A stretch of DNA of 64,000 nt. Source: Halorubrum rutilum. Its GTDB lineage: Archaea > Halobacteriota > Halobacteria > Halobacteriales > Haloferacaceae. Made by a program: the position numbers and the translations under genes. Below are positions 8,453 to 17,191 of this stretch, in pieces. The notes beneath the pieces were generated by a model. It was not told where the DNA came from, ran no database searches, and saw only the letters and a list, made by a program, of their open reading frames with translations. Numbering within the stretch: position 1 is the first letter of the stretch; each line of letters opens with the position of its first letter. Location: assembly GCF_024494565.1 (NCBI RefSeq), contig NZ_JANHDN010000002.1:248001-312000 (forward strand), written 5' to 3'.

Positions 8453-9561
8453 GCTGTGGTCCTCCCGCTGAAGATGCCTTCAGGCTTGAACAGTAGGATC
8501 ACGATCATGACCAGGAACGCGGCTGCGCGGCCGAACGCCGAGGGGATCCAGATCACGGAGACGGAGGCGGTGAGACCGATGATGATTCCGCCGCCGATCG
8601 CGCCGTAGATCGACCCGATCCCGCCGAGGATGACCGCGGCGAACACCAACAGCAGCAGCAGCCAGCCGTCGTTGAATCCGAGCGTCCCCTTCCAGAGGAC
8701 GAACATGTACCCGGCGACGCCCGTGAGCCCGGCGCCGACGATCCACGTCGTCCGGATGACCTGTTCCGTCGGGATCCCGGTGATCCGCGCGAGGTCCTCG
8801 TTGTCGGACATCGCGCGCATCGCCTTCCCGAGCTTCGTCCGCTGGAGCAGCACGTGGACGCCGAGCATGAGCCCGGCCGCGACGGCCATGAGGCTGATGT
8901 CGTGCGCCGTCACGCGGAACGTCCCGTCGATCGCGGGCACGTTCACGCTCGGGACCGACCCCGCCGCGGTCGTCCCCCGCACGCCGGCCCCGTAGACGAA
9001 CTGGAGCAGGTACCGGAGCGCGAACGCGACCCCGATACTGGTGATCAGCAGCGCGATGCCGCTCTCGTCGCGGATCGGCCGGTAGACGAACCGGTCGATC
9101 GCGAGCGCCAGTGCGATCGTCGCGAGCCCCGCCACGATGGCCCCGACGAGGACCGCGATCGGGGCGGTCGTGACGCCGATGCCGAGCGCGCCGCCGAACA
9201 CCGACCCGCCCACGCCCACGAGCAGGAGCGCGCCGACGCTGTTCTCGCCGATCCCGGCGATGAGGTAGCTCGTCCCCATCCCGACGAACGCTCCGGTGGT
9301 GAGGTAGTCGCCGTGCGCGAAGTTCGCGAAGTTGAGAATACTGTACGTCATCGAGAGTCCAATGCCGGCCAGGCCAATAACCAGGCCCCTGAGCAGGCCG
9401 TCCCATACCAGGGACGCCAGACCGCTGATCTGGATCCCTCCGGTCAGGAGCCCGGAGACGAGTGACCACACCATCCACAGGACCACGAGTATGACCCCGA
9501 TGGCGAGCGGTTCCTCGCTGAGGGTTTGGCGGTACCGGACGTACGTTTCAGAGACACTCAC
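8449..9561 (-). CDS. livH: Branched-chain amino acid-type ABC transporter permease (LivH-like)
   Basis: The 370-residue permease is first in the operon. It contains the LivH blocks LSMTYSILNFANFAHGDYLT and GKAMRAMSDNEDLARITGI, and ends FKPEGIFSGR. The start codon is GTG at 9559-9561 (GTG AGT GTC TCT). An AT-rich segment around 9596-9606 (CTATAAG on the + strand) is the best promoter candidate. No binding-protein gene lies in the operon; the likely partner is the convergent gene at 3810-5201. Confidence 0.93.
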   Translation of the reverse strand: MSVSETYVRYRQTLSEEPLAIGVILVVLWMVWSLVSGLLTGGIQISGLASLVWDGLLRGLVIGLAGIGLSMTYSILNFANFAHGDYLTTGAFVGMGTSYLIAGIGENSVGALLLVGVGGSVFGGALGIGVTTAPIAVLVGAIVAGLATIALALAIDRFVYRPIRDESGIALLITSIGVAFALRYLLQFVYGAGVRGTTAAGSVPSVNVPAIDGTFRVTAHDISLMAVAAGLMLGVHVLLQRTKLGKAMRAMSDNEDLARITGIPTEQVIRTTWIVGAGLTGVAGYMFVLWKGTLGFNDGWLLLLLVFAAVILGGIGSIYGAIGGGIIIGLTASVSVIWIPSAFGRAAAFLVMIVILLFKPEGIFSGRTTA

Positions 9562-9772
9562 GTGATAACACTCCTCATCAAAGCCTATGAATCAACCTAT
9601 AAGACGTTTTCTACCCAGAATCGCCCGACGTATATCACGTTTAGCCACATACAAACTGTCTGAGGAATATAATGACGTTCCTCTCGACGCCGCCGATGAG
9701 GTGTTTCTAACGCGGCGTTTCTAACGAGCCCCCCCAGACGCCGAGCCGCCCCCGACGCCGAGCCGCCCGTCG

Positions 9773-11431
9773 TCAGTACCCCTGCGCGTTGCCGTCCTTC
9801 CGCGGCTCGGTGGCGGCCGAGAGGACGCCGCCGTCGTTACGGACGATCTGCGCGCCGCCGAACTGGACCGGCGAGAGCGTCCTGACGTCGTGGTCCTTCC
9901 GGACCAGCTTCGCGACGACGTCGTCGTCGAAGTGGGGCTCGACGCCCAGCTCGCCGCTCTCGCGGTACCGCCACCGGGGCTCGTCGAGCGCGCGCTGGAG
10001 GGGCATGTCGTAGTCGACGACGTTCGAGATCACCTGCACGTGTCCCTGCGGCTGCATGTACCCGCCCATCACGCCGAAGGCGGCCCAGTCGTCCTCCCCG
10101 AGTCGGGCGATCGCCGGGATCAGCGTGTGGAACGGGCGCTTGCCCGGTTCGAGGCTGTTCGGGTGCTCGGGGTCGAGCGAGAACGACGCGCCCCGGTTCT
10201 GGAGCGCGATCCCGGTCTCGCCCGCGACGAGCCCGGAGCCGAAGCCGGCGAACCGCGAGTTGATGTACGAGACGACGTTGCCCTCGTCGTCGGCGACGGT
10301 GAGCAGCACCGTGTCGGCGTCCTCGGCGTTCGCGTTCGGCACGCCGAAGGAGACGTCGCCGTCGGCGGTCGGCCCGACGCCGGCCGCCCGCTCCGCCGCC
10401 CAGTCGGTCGATTCGAGCGGCGGAACGTCCTCGTAGTCGGGATCGGTGATGTAGCGGTGGCCGTCGTGGAAGGCGCGCTTCATGGCCTCCGCGAAGTAGT
10501 GGACGCGCTCGGCGGTGTCGTAGTCGTGCTCGCCGGCGCCGAGTTCGCTCGCGACGTTGAGCGCCTCAAGCGCGATGAGCCCCTGGTTGTTCGGCGGGAG
10601 CTCGTACACCTCGGCCCCGTTGTACGTCGTCGAGACGGGCTCCGGCCACTCGACCTCGAAGTCGGCGAGGTCGTCGACGGTCATGAACCCGCCCCGCGAC
10701 TGCACCTCCCCGGCGATCGCCTCGGCGATCTCGCCCTCGTACACCGCGTCGGCGCCGCGCTCCGCGATCGCCTCCATCGACTCGCCGAGCCGCGGGAGCG
10801 TGACCGTCTCGCCGACCGACGGGGCGTCCCCCCCGAACAGGAACGCCTCCCGGGCGTGGTCGTCGGTGAACAGCTCCTCCGCGCCGGCCCAGTACGAGGC
10901 GATCACCTCCGAGACCGGGTACCCCTCGGTGGCGTACCGGATCGCGGGCGCGAGGGCGTCGGCGAGCGTGAGCCGGCCGAGCTCCTCGATCGTCGCCTCC
11001 CAGCCGCGGGCCGTCCCCGGGACCGTGACCGCGTGAGGGCCGTAGAAGGGCATTCCGGCCTCGTCGGTGTCGTCGACCGCGTACCCGCCGTCGTCCGGGT
11101 AGTACGCCGAGGCGTCGTCGTTCGCGTCCAACGCCTCCCGCACGTTCCCGATCGTCGCGTCGGCGGGCGCGCCCCCGCAGGCGCGCATCGCTCCGACGTC
11201 GCCGTCGGCCGTGCGGTAGAGCGCGAACACGTCGCCGCCGAGCCCCGTCGACGTCGGCTCGACGACGTTCAGCGCGGCCGCGGTCGCCACGGCCGCGTCG
11301 AACGCGTTCCCGCCCTCGCGCAGCGTCTCGATCCCCGCCTGACTGGCGAGGGGCTGGCTGGTCGCGACGACGCCGCGCCGGCCGTATACCGTCGACCGCC
11401 GAGAAGCGAACCGGTCCAGGTCTGGTTCCAT
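9773..11431 (-). CDS. ggt: Gamma-glutamyltransferase family protein
   Basis: The 552-residue protein matches the Ntn-hydrolase GGT family over its length. It has REGGNAFDAAVATAAALNVV near residues 38-57, STGLGGDVF at 61-69 and the C-terminal block with PFHTLIPAI. In this family the proenzyme cleaves itself at a threonine that becomes the nucleophile. The best candidate is T374 in DADTVLLTVADDEGN. There is no signal peptide, so it is probably cytoplasmic, unlike bacterial GGT. It stands alone; the 210 bases up to livH hold promoters only. It may act on gamma-glutamylcysteine, the haloarchaeal thiol, but this is inference. Confidence 0.88.
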   Translation of the reverse strand: MEPDLDRFASRRSTVYGRRGVVATSQPLASQAGIETLREGGNAFDAAVATAAALNVVEPTSTGLGGDVFALYRTADGDVGAMRACGGAPADATIGNVREALDANDDASAYYPDDGGYAVDDTDEAGMPFYGPHAVTVPGTARGWEATIEELGRLTLADALAPAIRYATEGYPVSEVIASYWAGAEELFTDDHAREAFLFGGDAPSVGETVTLPRLGESMEAIAERGADAVYEGEIAEAIAGEVQSRGGFMTVDDLADFEVEWPEPVSTTYNGAEVYELPPNNQGLIALEALNVASELGAGEHDYDTAERVHYFAEAMKRAFHDGHRYITDPDYEDVPPLESTDWAAERAAGVGPTADGDVSFGVPNANAEDADTVLLTVADDEGNVVSYINSRFAGFGSGLVAGETGIALQNRGASFSLDPEHPNSLEPGKRPFHTLIPAIARLGEDDWAAFGVMGGYMQPQGHVQVISNVVDYDMPLQRALDEPRWRYRESGELGVEPHFDDDVVAKLVRKDHDVRTLSPVQFGGAQIVRNDGGVLSAATEPRKDGNAQGY

Positions 11432-11589
11432 ACCCCCGATCCGGCTGCCCGGCGTATAAATACCGGTCCGGATCTATCCGGTCGCCTCGCCGACCGGCCA
11501 CGGCGATTCGCGCCCGTCTCTCCCGTTCGCGAGCGGCCCGACGGCTTCGGAACCGACGGATCGCCGAGCGAGAACCGACGCTCGATCCC

Positions 11590-11895
11590 CTACGAGTGCT
11601 TGGCGGCCAACACGTCGATCTCGTCGATCTGGGGGTCCGACTCGAACAGCTCGTCGGCGCGGTCCAGCAGCTCGGCGGCGATCTCCCCGTCGAGGTGCGC
11701 CTGCCGCCCCTCCTCGTCGGGGAACGTGTCGAAGATACCGAACGTCGTCTCGTCGAGTCTGAGCGCGAACCACGTCGTCGTCTTCTCCTCGGCCTCCGCG
11801 GCCGGGAGCGCGGATTCGAGGAACTCGGCGACCTCCTCGGTCTTCTCCGGCTTCGCTTCGAGGCGGGCCTGCAGCGCGTACTCGGAGTCTGACAT
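11590..11895 (-). CDS. Antibiotic biosynthesis monooxygenase (ABM) domain protein
   Basis: The 101-residue protein fits a single ferredoxin-like ABM/EthD-type fold. It has the pattern YALQARLEAKPEKTEEVAEFL, then TTTWFALRLDETTFGIFDTF, then RQAHLDGEIAAEL. Members range from small heme- or quinone-modifying oxygenases to stress proteins with no proven activity. The start at 11895 gives the family length; an upstream in-frame extension is arginine-rich and unlikely to be protein. It is transcribed toward ggt with 158 bases between. Confidence 0.8.
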   Translation of the reverse strand: MSDSEYALQARLEAKPEKTEEVAEFLESALPAAEAEEKTTTWFALRLDETTFGIFDTFPDEEGRQAHLDGEIAAELLDRADELFESDPQIDEIDVLAAKHS

Positions 11896-12241
11896 TCCGT
11901 CCGGATCGAGGGGCGCGAGCCGAATAAGTCCGGCTACGGGAGCAATCCGGACGCCGGTCTCGGTCCTCGGCGGCTGCTGCGAGTGCGAAGGGACTCGCCG
12001 GGATCGACCGCGCCGATAAACGCTCACCGGCTATATCGAATCCGCGAACCGTCGGCGCGGGCGGTCACCGGCGACCGACGGAAACGGGACGGCTCCGTGT
12101 CGACGTGAAAAAACCGGTGGCCTCTGCACTCATAGGGCTCGTCATCGCTGGTGCCGAGGCAGCTCGGGGCGGTGCGTCGTCATCGGCCGGTGGCTCGTAG
12201 TCGGCTCGTCGTCTAAAGTGACCGGGTCCGACCCGTCGCGG

Positions 12242-12703
12242 TCAGTACCCGAGCTCCTCGTGCTCCTGCGGGTCCTCGTCCGGTCCGAGGCGCAGGAACT
12301 CGAGCTCGCGAACCCCCCGAACGGTCCGCCCCGCGTCGACGGAGGCGACGAACCGCGGGCGCCGGGCCGGCGGCAGGGGCTCGCCCGCGCGCTCGACCGC
12401 CAGCACGGCGTCGAGCGCGGTCCGGACCGGCACGCAGACGGCGTACCCGTCGGCCGCGACGCGCACGTGGGTCGCCTCCGGGTCGACGTCGACGTCCGAC
12501 CGGTCGAGCAGCGCCGCCACCGGGACCCCGCGCCAGGCGCCGCCCCAGCGCTCGCCGCTGGCGCACAGGAACTCCTCCTCGACGCGTTCGAGCTCGCTCT
12601 CGTCGACCGCGCCGCAGACCACCGTCCCGTCCGCGAGCCCGGACAGTCGGACCGCGGTCCGCGCCGCCGCGTCCGGGATCGCCTCGCGATCGTGTGGGCG
12701 CAT
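12242..12703 (-). CDS. Small molybdopterin-oxidoreductase-like domain protein
   Basis: The 153-residue protein contains FLCASGERWGGAWRGVPVAA, which resembles the 'C..G......W.GVPL..LL' core of sulfite-oxidase-type molybdopterin domains. It continues with HVRVAADGYAVCVPV, also typical. It is far shorter than a full sulfite oxidase and lacks the heme and dimerisation domains. The start at 12703 is preceded by an AT-rich box near 12726-12735, so I prefer it to the in-frame ATG at 12763. Whether it binds cofactor is uncertain. A T6 tract on the minus strand at 12108-12113 could end its transcript. Confidence 0.55.
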   Translation of the reverse strand: MRPHDREAIPDAAARTAVRLSGLADGTVVCGAVDESELERVEEEFLCASGERWGGAWRGVPVAALLDRSDVDVDPEATHVRVAADGYAVCVPVRTALDAVLAVERAGEPLPPARRPRFVASVDAGRTVRGVRELEFLRLGPDEDPQEHEELGY

Positions 12704-12838
12704 GACCGGCGGTAAGAGCGCCGCCCTTACAAATCGGCGACACCGTTTCCGGGGACTGGGCATCCGTCGCGGTCCCCGGAGGAGCGGCGCGGCTCCGGGC
12801 GCTCTGCTCGTCGGTTCGGAAAATCGGGACGCGGTCGG

Positions 12839-13114
12839 TCACTCGCCGCCGTGACACGACCCCGCGTACGCGTTCCACCGGCCGGTCCCGTTCGGGATCC
12901 GCTCCGTGTCCGTCGCGTCGAACGTCGCCGCGCACCGCGCGACCGCCTCCGCCGCTGTCGGGAGGTCGTCGGCCTCCTCGCCGCTGCTCTCCTCGTCGGC
13001 CGCCGACGGGACGGTCTCCGTTGACGCTCTCTCCGTTTCGATGCTCGCCTCGCGCGCACTCGGACCCTCGGGGCGGGTCGCCGCCGCCGATTCCGAGCCT
13101 GCGTCAGTCGTGTA
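12839..13114 (-). pseudogene. Small acidic gene lacking a start codon; probable one-base frameshift
   Basis: The minus strand is open from 13114 to the stop at 12839-12841. It encodes 91 residues with a strong haloarchaeal composition (many E, D, A, T) and a C-terminus NGTGRWNAYAGSCHGGE. The frame contains no ATG, GTG or TTG and is closed upstream by TAG at 13115-13117. A TATA-like stretch (ATTATTAA on the minus strand, about 13150-13157) is followed 28 bases later by a GTG at 13127, which is out of frame by one base. Removing one base near 13115 would join this GTG to the frame. The rest of the gap 12704-13206 shows no other gene. Function unknown. Confidence 0.4.
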
Positions 13115-13206
13115 CTACGGGTGGCACGTCTCTCCCGAGACGTCGGTCGTTAATAATAGTTCATGTTCGTTTCGGGCGTCGGGAACGAGGGCCTCGCCCC
13201 CGCCGG

Positions 13207-15666
13207 TCACTCGTACGACTCGGGCTCGATGCCGGAGAGCCGCATCGCGTTGCCGGTGACGCCGAGGCTCATCCCCATGTCGCCGACGACGACCGCGACG
13301 GCGACGCTCACGAGCCCCAGCGGCACGCCGAGCGCGAGGAGGGCCTTCACGCCGAGGCTCGCCCAGACGTTCTGCCGGATGACGCCGTTGGCGGTGTGCG
13401 AGAGCGCGTAGAGGTACGGGAGCTTCGCCACGTCGTCGCCCATCAGCGCGATGTCCGCGGTCTCCAGGGCGGTGTCGGTCCCGGCGGCGCCCATCGCCAC
13501 GCCGACGTCGGCGGTCGCCAGCGCGGGCGCGTCGTTGATCCCGTCGCCGACCATCGCCACCTCCCCGTACTCGGCCCGCAGCGACTCGACCGCCGCGACC
13601 TTCTCCTCGGGGAGGAGGTCGGCGCGATACTCGTCGACCCCCACCTGCTCGGCGATCGCCCTGGCGGTGCCCTCGTTGTCGCCCGTCAGCATGACGACGC
13701 GCTCCACGCCGAGCTCGCGGAGGCGCTCGACGGCCCGCTCCGAGTCGGGCCGCACCTCGTCCGCGACGGCGACGGCCCCGGTCAGCGAACTCGCCGTCCC
13801 GACGAGCACGACGGTCTTCCCCTCGCGCTCTAACGCGGCGAGGGCCCCCTCCGGGAGCTCTCCGGGGCCGCCTCCGCCCGCCGCGGGATCGGCCTCGTCG
13901 TCCGCCGCGACGACGCCGCCGTCGGTCTCGGCCCGCGCCCGCGACAGGTCGAAGCCGAGCTCCTCGAACAGCGCGGGCTTCCCGGCGTAGTACGTCTCGC
14001 CGTCGATCTCGGCGCGGATCCCCTTCCCGGTCAGGCTCTCGAACCCCGTCGGCTCGGTGAGGTCCCCGACGCCCGCCCGCTCGGCGCGGTCGAGGATCGC
14101 GGCGGCGATGGGGTGTTCGCTCCGGCGCTCCAGCGCCGCGGCCCGCCGCAGCAGCGTCGCCTCGTCGGCGTCGCCGAGCGGGATCAGGTCGGTGACCGCG
14201 AGCTCGCCCCTGGTGAGCGTCCCGGTCTTGTCGAGCGCGACGGCGTCGACCTCGCCCATCGCCTCTAGGTGGTTGCCGCCCTTAATCAGCACGCCGTTCC
14301 TCGCCGCGCTGGTGATCCCGGAGACGACCGAGACGGGCGTCGAGATGACGAACGCGCAGGGGCAGGCGATCACGAGCAGCGTGAGCCCGCGGACGAACCA
14401 CGTCCCCCAGTCCGCGGCGAAGACGAACGGGTAGCCGGCGATACCGACCGTCACCGGCTCCGCGATGAGGAGCGGCGGCACCGCGGCGGTCAGGACCGCC
14501 AGCGCGACGACGACCGGCGTGTAATACCCCGCGAAGCGGTCGACGAACCGCTCCGTCTCTGTCTTCTCGGCCTGCGCGCCCTGCACCAGCTCGATGATCC
14601 GCGAGAGGGTGGAGTCGCCCGCGGTGGAGCTCACCTCGATCTCGAGGTACCCCTCCTCGTTGATCGACCCCGCGAACGCCTCGTCGCCGACCGCCTTGTC
14701 GACGGGGACGCTCTCGCCGGTGATCGGGGACTCGTCGACCGCGCTCTCGCCCTCGACCACCGTCCCGTCGAGCGGGACCTTCTCGCCCGGCCGGACGACC
14801 ACGGTCTCGCCGACTGCGACGTCGTCGGTCGGGACGGTCACCTCGTCGCCCTCCCGCCTGACGGTGGCCTCGTCCGGGGACAGCTCCATCAGCTCGCGCA
14901 GCGAGTCGCGGGCGCGGTCCATCGCGTAGTCCTCCAGCAGCTCGGCGACGCTGAAGAGGACGGCGAGCGTGGCGGCCTCGACGAAGTAGCCGATCCCCGT
15001 CGCGGCGACGATCGCCGTCCCCATCAGCAGGTCGATGTCGAGGCTGCGGTTCAGCGCCGAGTAGTAACCGGCGCGGACGACGGGGATCCCGCTGGCCGCG
15101 ACGGCGCCGACGAACAGCGCGTCCGCGAGCGTGAGCGGGACGCTCAGCACGCTCGCGACGACGGGATTGGACGCGGTCAGCACGAACTCGAACAGGAGCC
15201 CCCCGACCACGAGGACCGCGCCGAGCCACGTCTTCTTCGCGCGCGGCGTCGTCCAGACCTCGGCGGGCGGCGCGACGGCGACGCCGGGTCCCCCGCCGGC
15301 GCCCCCGTCGCCGTCGTCCGCGTCACCGTCGCCCGCCGACCGTCCCCCCGTGACCTCGTAGCCGGCGCCCTCGATCGCGGCGACCACGTCCCCCTCGTCG
15401 GCGCGGTCGGGATCGTACGTGACCGTCGCGGTCCCGGCGGTGGGATTGAGCGCGACGTCGACCACGCCGTCGACGCGCCCGAGGGCGTTGTCGACCTTCC
15501 CGGCGCACGACGGGCAGTCCATCTCGGGGACCGCGAGGTCGGCCGTCAGCTCGCGCCGCCCGCCGTCCGCGCCCGTATCGGGGACCCCGTCCCCGGCGGT
15601 CCCGCTTGCGCCGCTTCCGGCCCCGCCGCCGTCGGGCCCGCCGCGTCCGTCCGACTTGTCGCTCAT
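13207..15666 (-). CDS. zntA: Heavy-metal P1B-type ATPase (Zn/Cd/Pb class likely)
   Basis: The 819-residue pump has one N-terminal heavy-metal-associated domain with CPSC at 51-54. The membrane metal site is CPCAF near residue 436, the phosphorylation site DKTGTLT is near 478, and GDGINDAPAL is in the hinge. The last helix holds VVVGDMGMSLGVTGNAMRL, with an aspartate in the place used by Zn/Cd/Pb (P1B-2) pumps rather than the copper residues. This favours divalent metal export. The start at 15666 avoids a 17-residue upstream stretch. A HTH regulator gene lies 78 bases upstream on the same strand. Confidence 0.93.
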   Translation of the reverse strand: MSDKSDGRGGPDGGGAGSGASGTAGDGVPDTGADGGRRELTADLAVPEMDCPSCAGKVDNALGRVDGVVDVALNPTAGTATVTYDPDRADEGDVVAAIEGAGYEVTGGRSAGDGDADDGDGGAGGGPGVAVAPPAEVWTTPRAKKTWLGAVLVVGGLLFEFVLTASNPVVASVLSVPLTLADALFVGAVAASGIPVVRAGYYSALNRSLDIDLLMGTAIVAATGIGYFVEAATLAVLFSVAELLEDYAMDRARDSLRELMELSPDEATVRREGDEVTVPTDDVAVGETVVVRPGEKVPLDGTVVEGESAVDESPITGESVPVDKAVGDEAFAGSINEEGYLEIEVSSTAGDSTLSRIIELVQGAQAEKTETERFVDRFAGYYTPVVVALAVLTAAVPPLLIAEPVTVGIAGYPFVFAADWGTWFVRGLTLLVIACPCAFVISTPVSVVSGITSAARNGVLIKGGNHLEAMGEVDAVALDKTGTLTRGELAVTDLIPLGDADEATLLRRAAALERRSEHPIAAAILDRAERAGVGDLTEPTGFESLTGKGIRAEIDGETYYAGKPALFEELGFDLSRARAETDGGVVAADDEADPAAGGGGPGELPEGALAALEREGKTVVLVGTASSLTGAVAVADEVRPDSERAVERLRELGVERVVMLTGDNEGTARAIAEQVGVDEYRADLLPEEKVAAVESLRAEYGEVAMVGDGINDAPALATADVGVAMGAAGTDTALETADIALMGDDVAKLPYLYALSHTANGVIRQNVWASLGVKALLALGVPLGLVSVAVAVVVGDMGMSLGVTGNAMRLSGIEPESYE

Positions 15667-15744
15667 TACGTCGAGGGAGGGGCCTCGCGTCGATAAGCCT
15701 TGGTTGGAGACTTCCAACTCTTCCGCGAAAACGCCTCGGCTCGG

Positions 15745-16500
15745 CTACTCGAACGGCGCCGGCGCGGCGTCGCCCGCGACCGACCGGGCGACGTGCGCCT
15801 TCGCGAGGCGCTCCTCGGCCCGGCGGAGGCGGTAGGTGAGCGTCGACCGCGGCACGTCGAGGTGGTCGGCGAGCTCGCCCGCGTCGACCGCCCGCGGGGA
15901 CTCGTAGTAGCCGTGCTCGACCGCGGCCCTGAGGGCGGCCTCCTGCTCCGGGGAGAGCCCGACGCCGTCCGCGTCGGCCCGCGTCCCGCCGCCCGCCGAG
16001 GCGTTCGCGGTCCTGAGCAGCTCCGTGCGCGCCGCGTCGCCGACGGCGTCCCGGAGCGCGTCGAAGAAGGCGCCCACGTCGCCCTCGCCGGAGTGGATCA
16101 GCCGCCAGGTGTAGTGTCGCCCCTCGTGGCGGGTCTCGAACAGCACGCCGTCGCCGAGGTGGTCGCGGGCGATGTGCGGGACGGACGCGCAGACGGGCGT
16201 GGGCTCCCAGTCGGTGTACAACACGAGGGTGTCGTCGGTCCGGTCGAGGACGCGGGTGGTCTGCGTCGCGCCGCAGTCCTCGGTCGCGAGGCAGTCGGCG
16301 TAGTAGTCGCCGTCGGTGAAGGCGTCCTCGACGGCCGCGAGCGCCTCCGGGGTCCCGGTCGCGTGGTCGACGCGCCAGAGGTGGTCGTCGGTGGCGTGGA
16401 GCGACAGCGACCGCACCCGCGTCCCCGGATGGCCCGCGAGCGCGTCGGCCACCCGGTTGCGCCCCGGCTCGTACTCCAGGGCGAAGACGAGTTCGCGCAT
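15745..16500 (-). CDS. Bacterio-opsin-activator type HTH regulator, probably of the metal ATPase
   Basis: The 251-residue protein ends with the HTH_10 domain (LSPEQEAALRAAVEHGYYES followed by ELADHLDVPRSTLTYRLRRAEE), which binds DNA. The N-terminal half is a sensor-like region with C93/C99-type cysteines in DYYADCLATEDCG, another cysteine in PVCASVP and several histidines. This is a plausible metal site. Haloarchaeal regulators of this class are often encoded next to CopA/ZntA-type pumps, as here. I chose the start MRELVFALEYEPG at 16500; an in-frame ATG lies nine codons upstream. Confidence 0.8.
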   Translation of the reverse strand: MRELVFALEYEPGRNRVADALAGHPGTRVRSLSLHATDDHLWRVDHATGTPEALAAVEDAFTDGDYYADCLATEDCGATQTTRVLDRTDDTLVLYTDWEPTPVCASVPHIARDHLGDGVLFETRHEGRHYTWRLIHSGEGDVGAFFDALRDAVGDAARTELLRTANASAGGGTRADADGVGLSPEQEAALRAAVEHGYYESPRAVDAGELADHLDVPRSTLTYRLRRAEERLAKAHVARSVAGDAAPAPFE

Positions 16501-16771
16501 GGGGGCCGCTAGGCGACGGTCGGACATAACTGGTGGCCCCGAAGCGCCGCGACCGCCACGGACGCCGTCCGAGCCGGTTTCGAGCCGGTCACGGGCGGTC
16601 CGCCTCGTCGCCGTCGAATCCGCGTGCGTCTCACTCGCGAAATCCGCCCCGAATCCGGATTCGCTATACCGGCATGCGATTTACGCGTCGGGGGTCCGAA
16701 CGTGTTCGGTCGGATTTCGCCCCCGTGAGAACGCGCGAAACCGGGTTCGGTGGGTCGGTCCTACGCGGCGT

Positions 16772-17191
16772 ATGGTCGAGAAGACGGACCGAACCGCCGG
16801 ACCGGGCGGCCCGCGCTCGGCGGACGGCCGACGCTTCGAGGTGTTCGTCAGGGAGGCGGAGGCCGACCCGCTCCGCCACGTCGGCACCGTCGCGGCGCCG
16901 ACGCCGGACGCCGCGCACGAGGAGGCGAGCGAGCTCTTCGCCCGGTACGCCCGCGACGTGTGGCTCTGTCCCGCCGAGGAGACGCACCGCTACTCCGCCG
17001 AGTCGCTGGCGGGCGACGACCGCGAGTCCGGCGACGCGGGCGACGGCGCGTCTCCGGACCGCGACGGCGACCCGCGCGCCTCCGAGGCGGCGGAGGGGAC
17101 TCCGACCGTCGCCTGCGGCGGCGCGCCGGTCGAGGGCGACGCCGAAGCGGCGGACCCCGACGACGCTCCCGGTCCGGAGGGCGACCGATGA
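16772..17191 (+). CDS. Radical SAM-partnered protein (Htur_1727-like), PaaB-like N-terminus
   Basis: The 139-residue protein has a compact N-terminal domain (RRFEVFVREAEADPLRHVGT then DAAHEEASELFARYARDVWL) that resembles PaaB-like proteins. This is followed by an acidic low-complexity tail with a second cysteine (TVACGG). Its stop overlaps the start of the radical SAM gene (ATGA), so the two are translated together. I recognise it as the haloarchaeal family described as a radical SAM partner and candidate modified peptide. That role is an annotation-level hypothesis. The start MVEKTDRT at 16772 follows a short leader. Confidence 0.7.
   Translation: MVEKTDRTAGPGGPRSADGRRFEVFVREAEADPLRHVGTVAAPTPDAAHEEASELFARYARDVWLCPAEETHRYSAESLAGDDRESGDAGDGASPDRDGDPRASEAAEGTPTVACGGAPVEGDAEAADPDDAPGPEGDR

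Noticed and set aside
12105..12200. 31-codon GTG-started frame (KKPVASALIGLVIAGAEAAR)
   Set aside because: It looks slightly membrane-like, but it has no promoter or ribosome-binding site that I can point to, and chance frames of this length are common at this GC.
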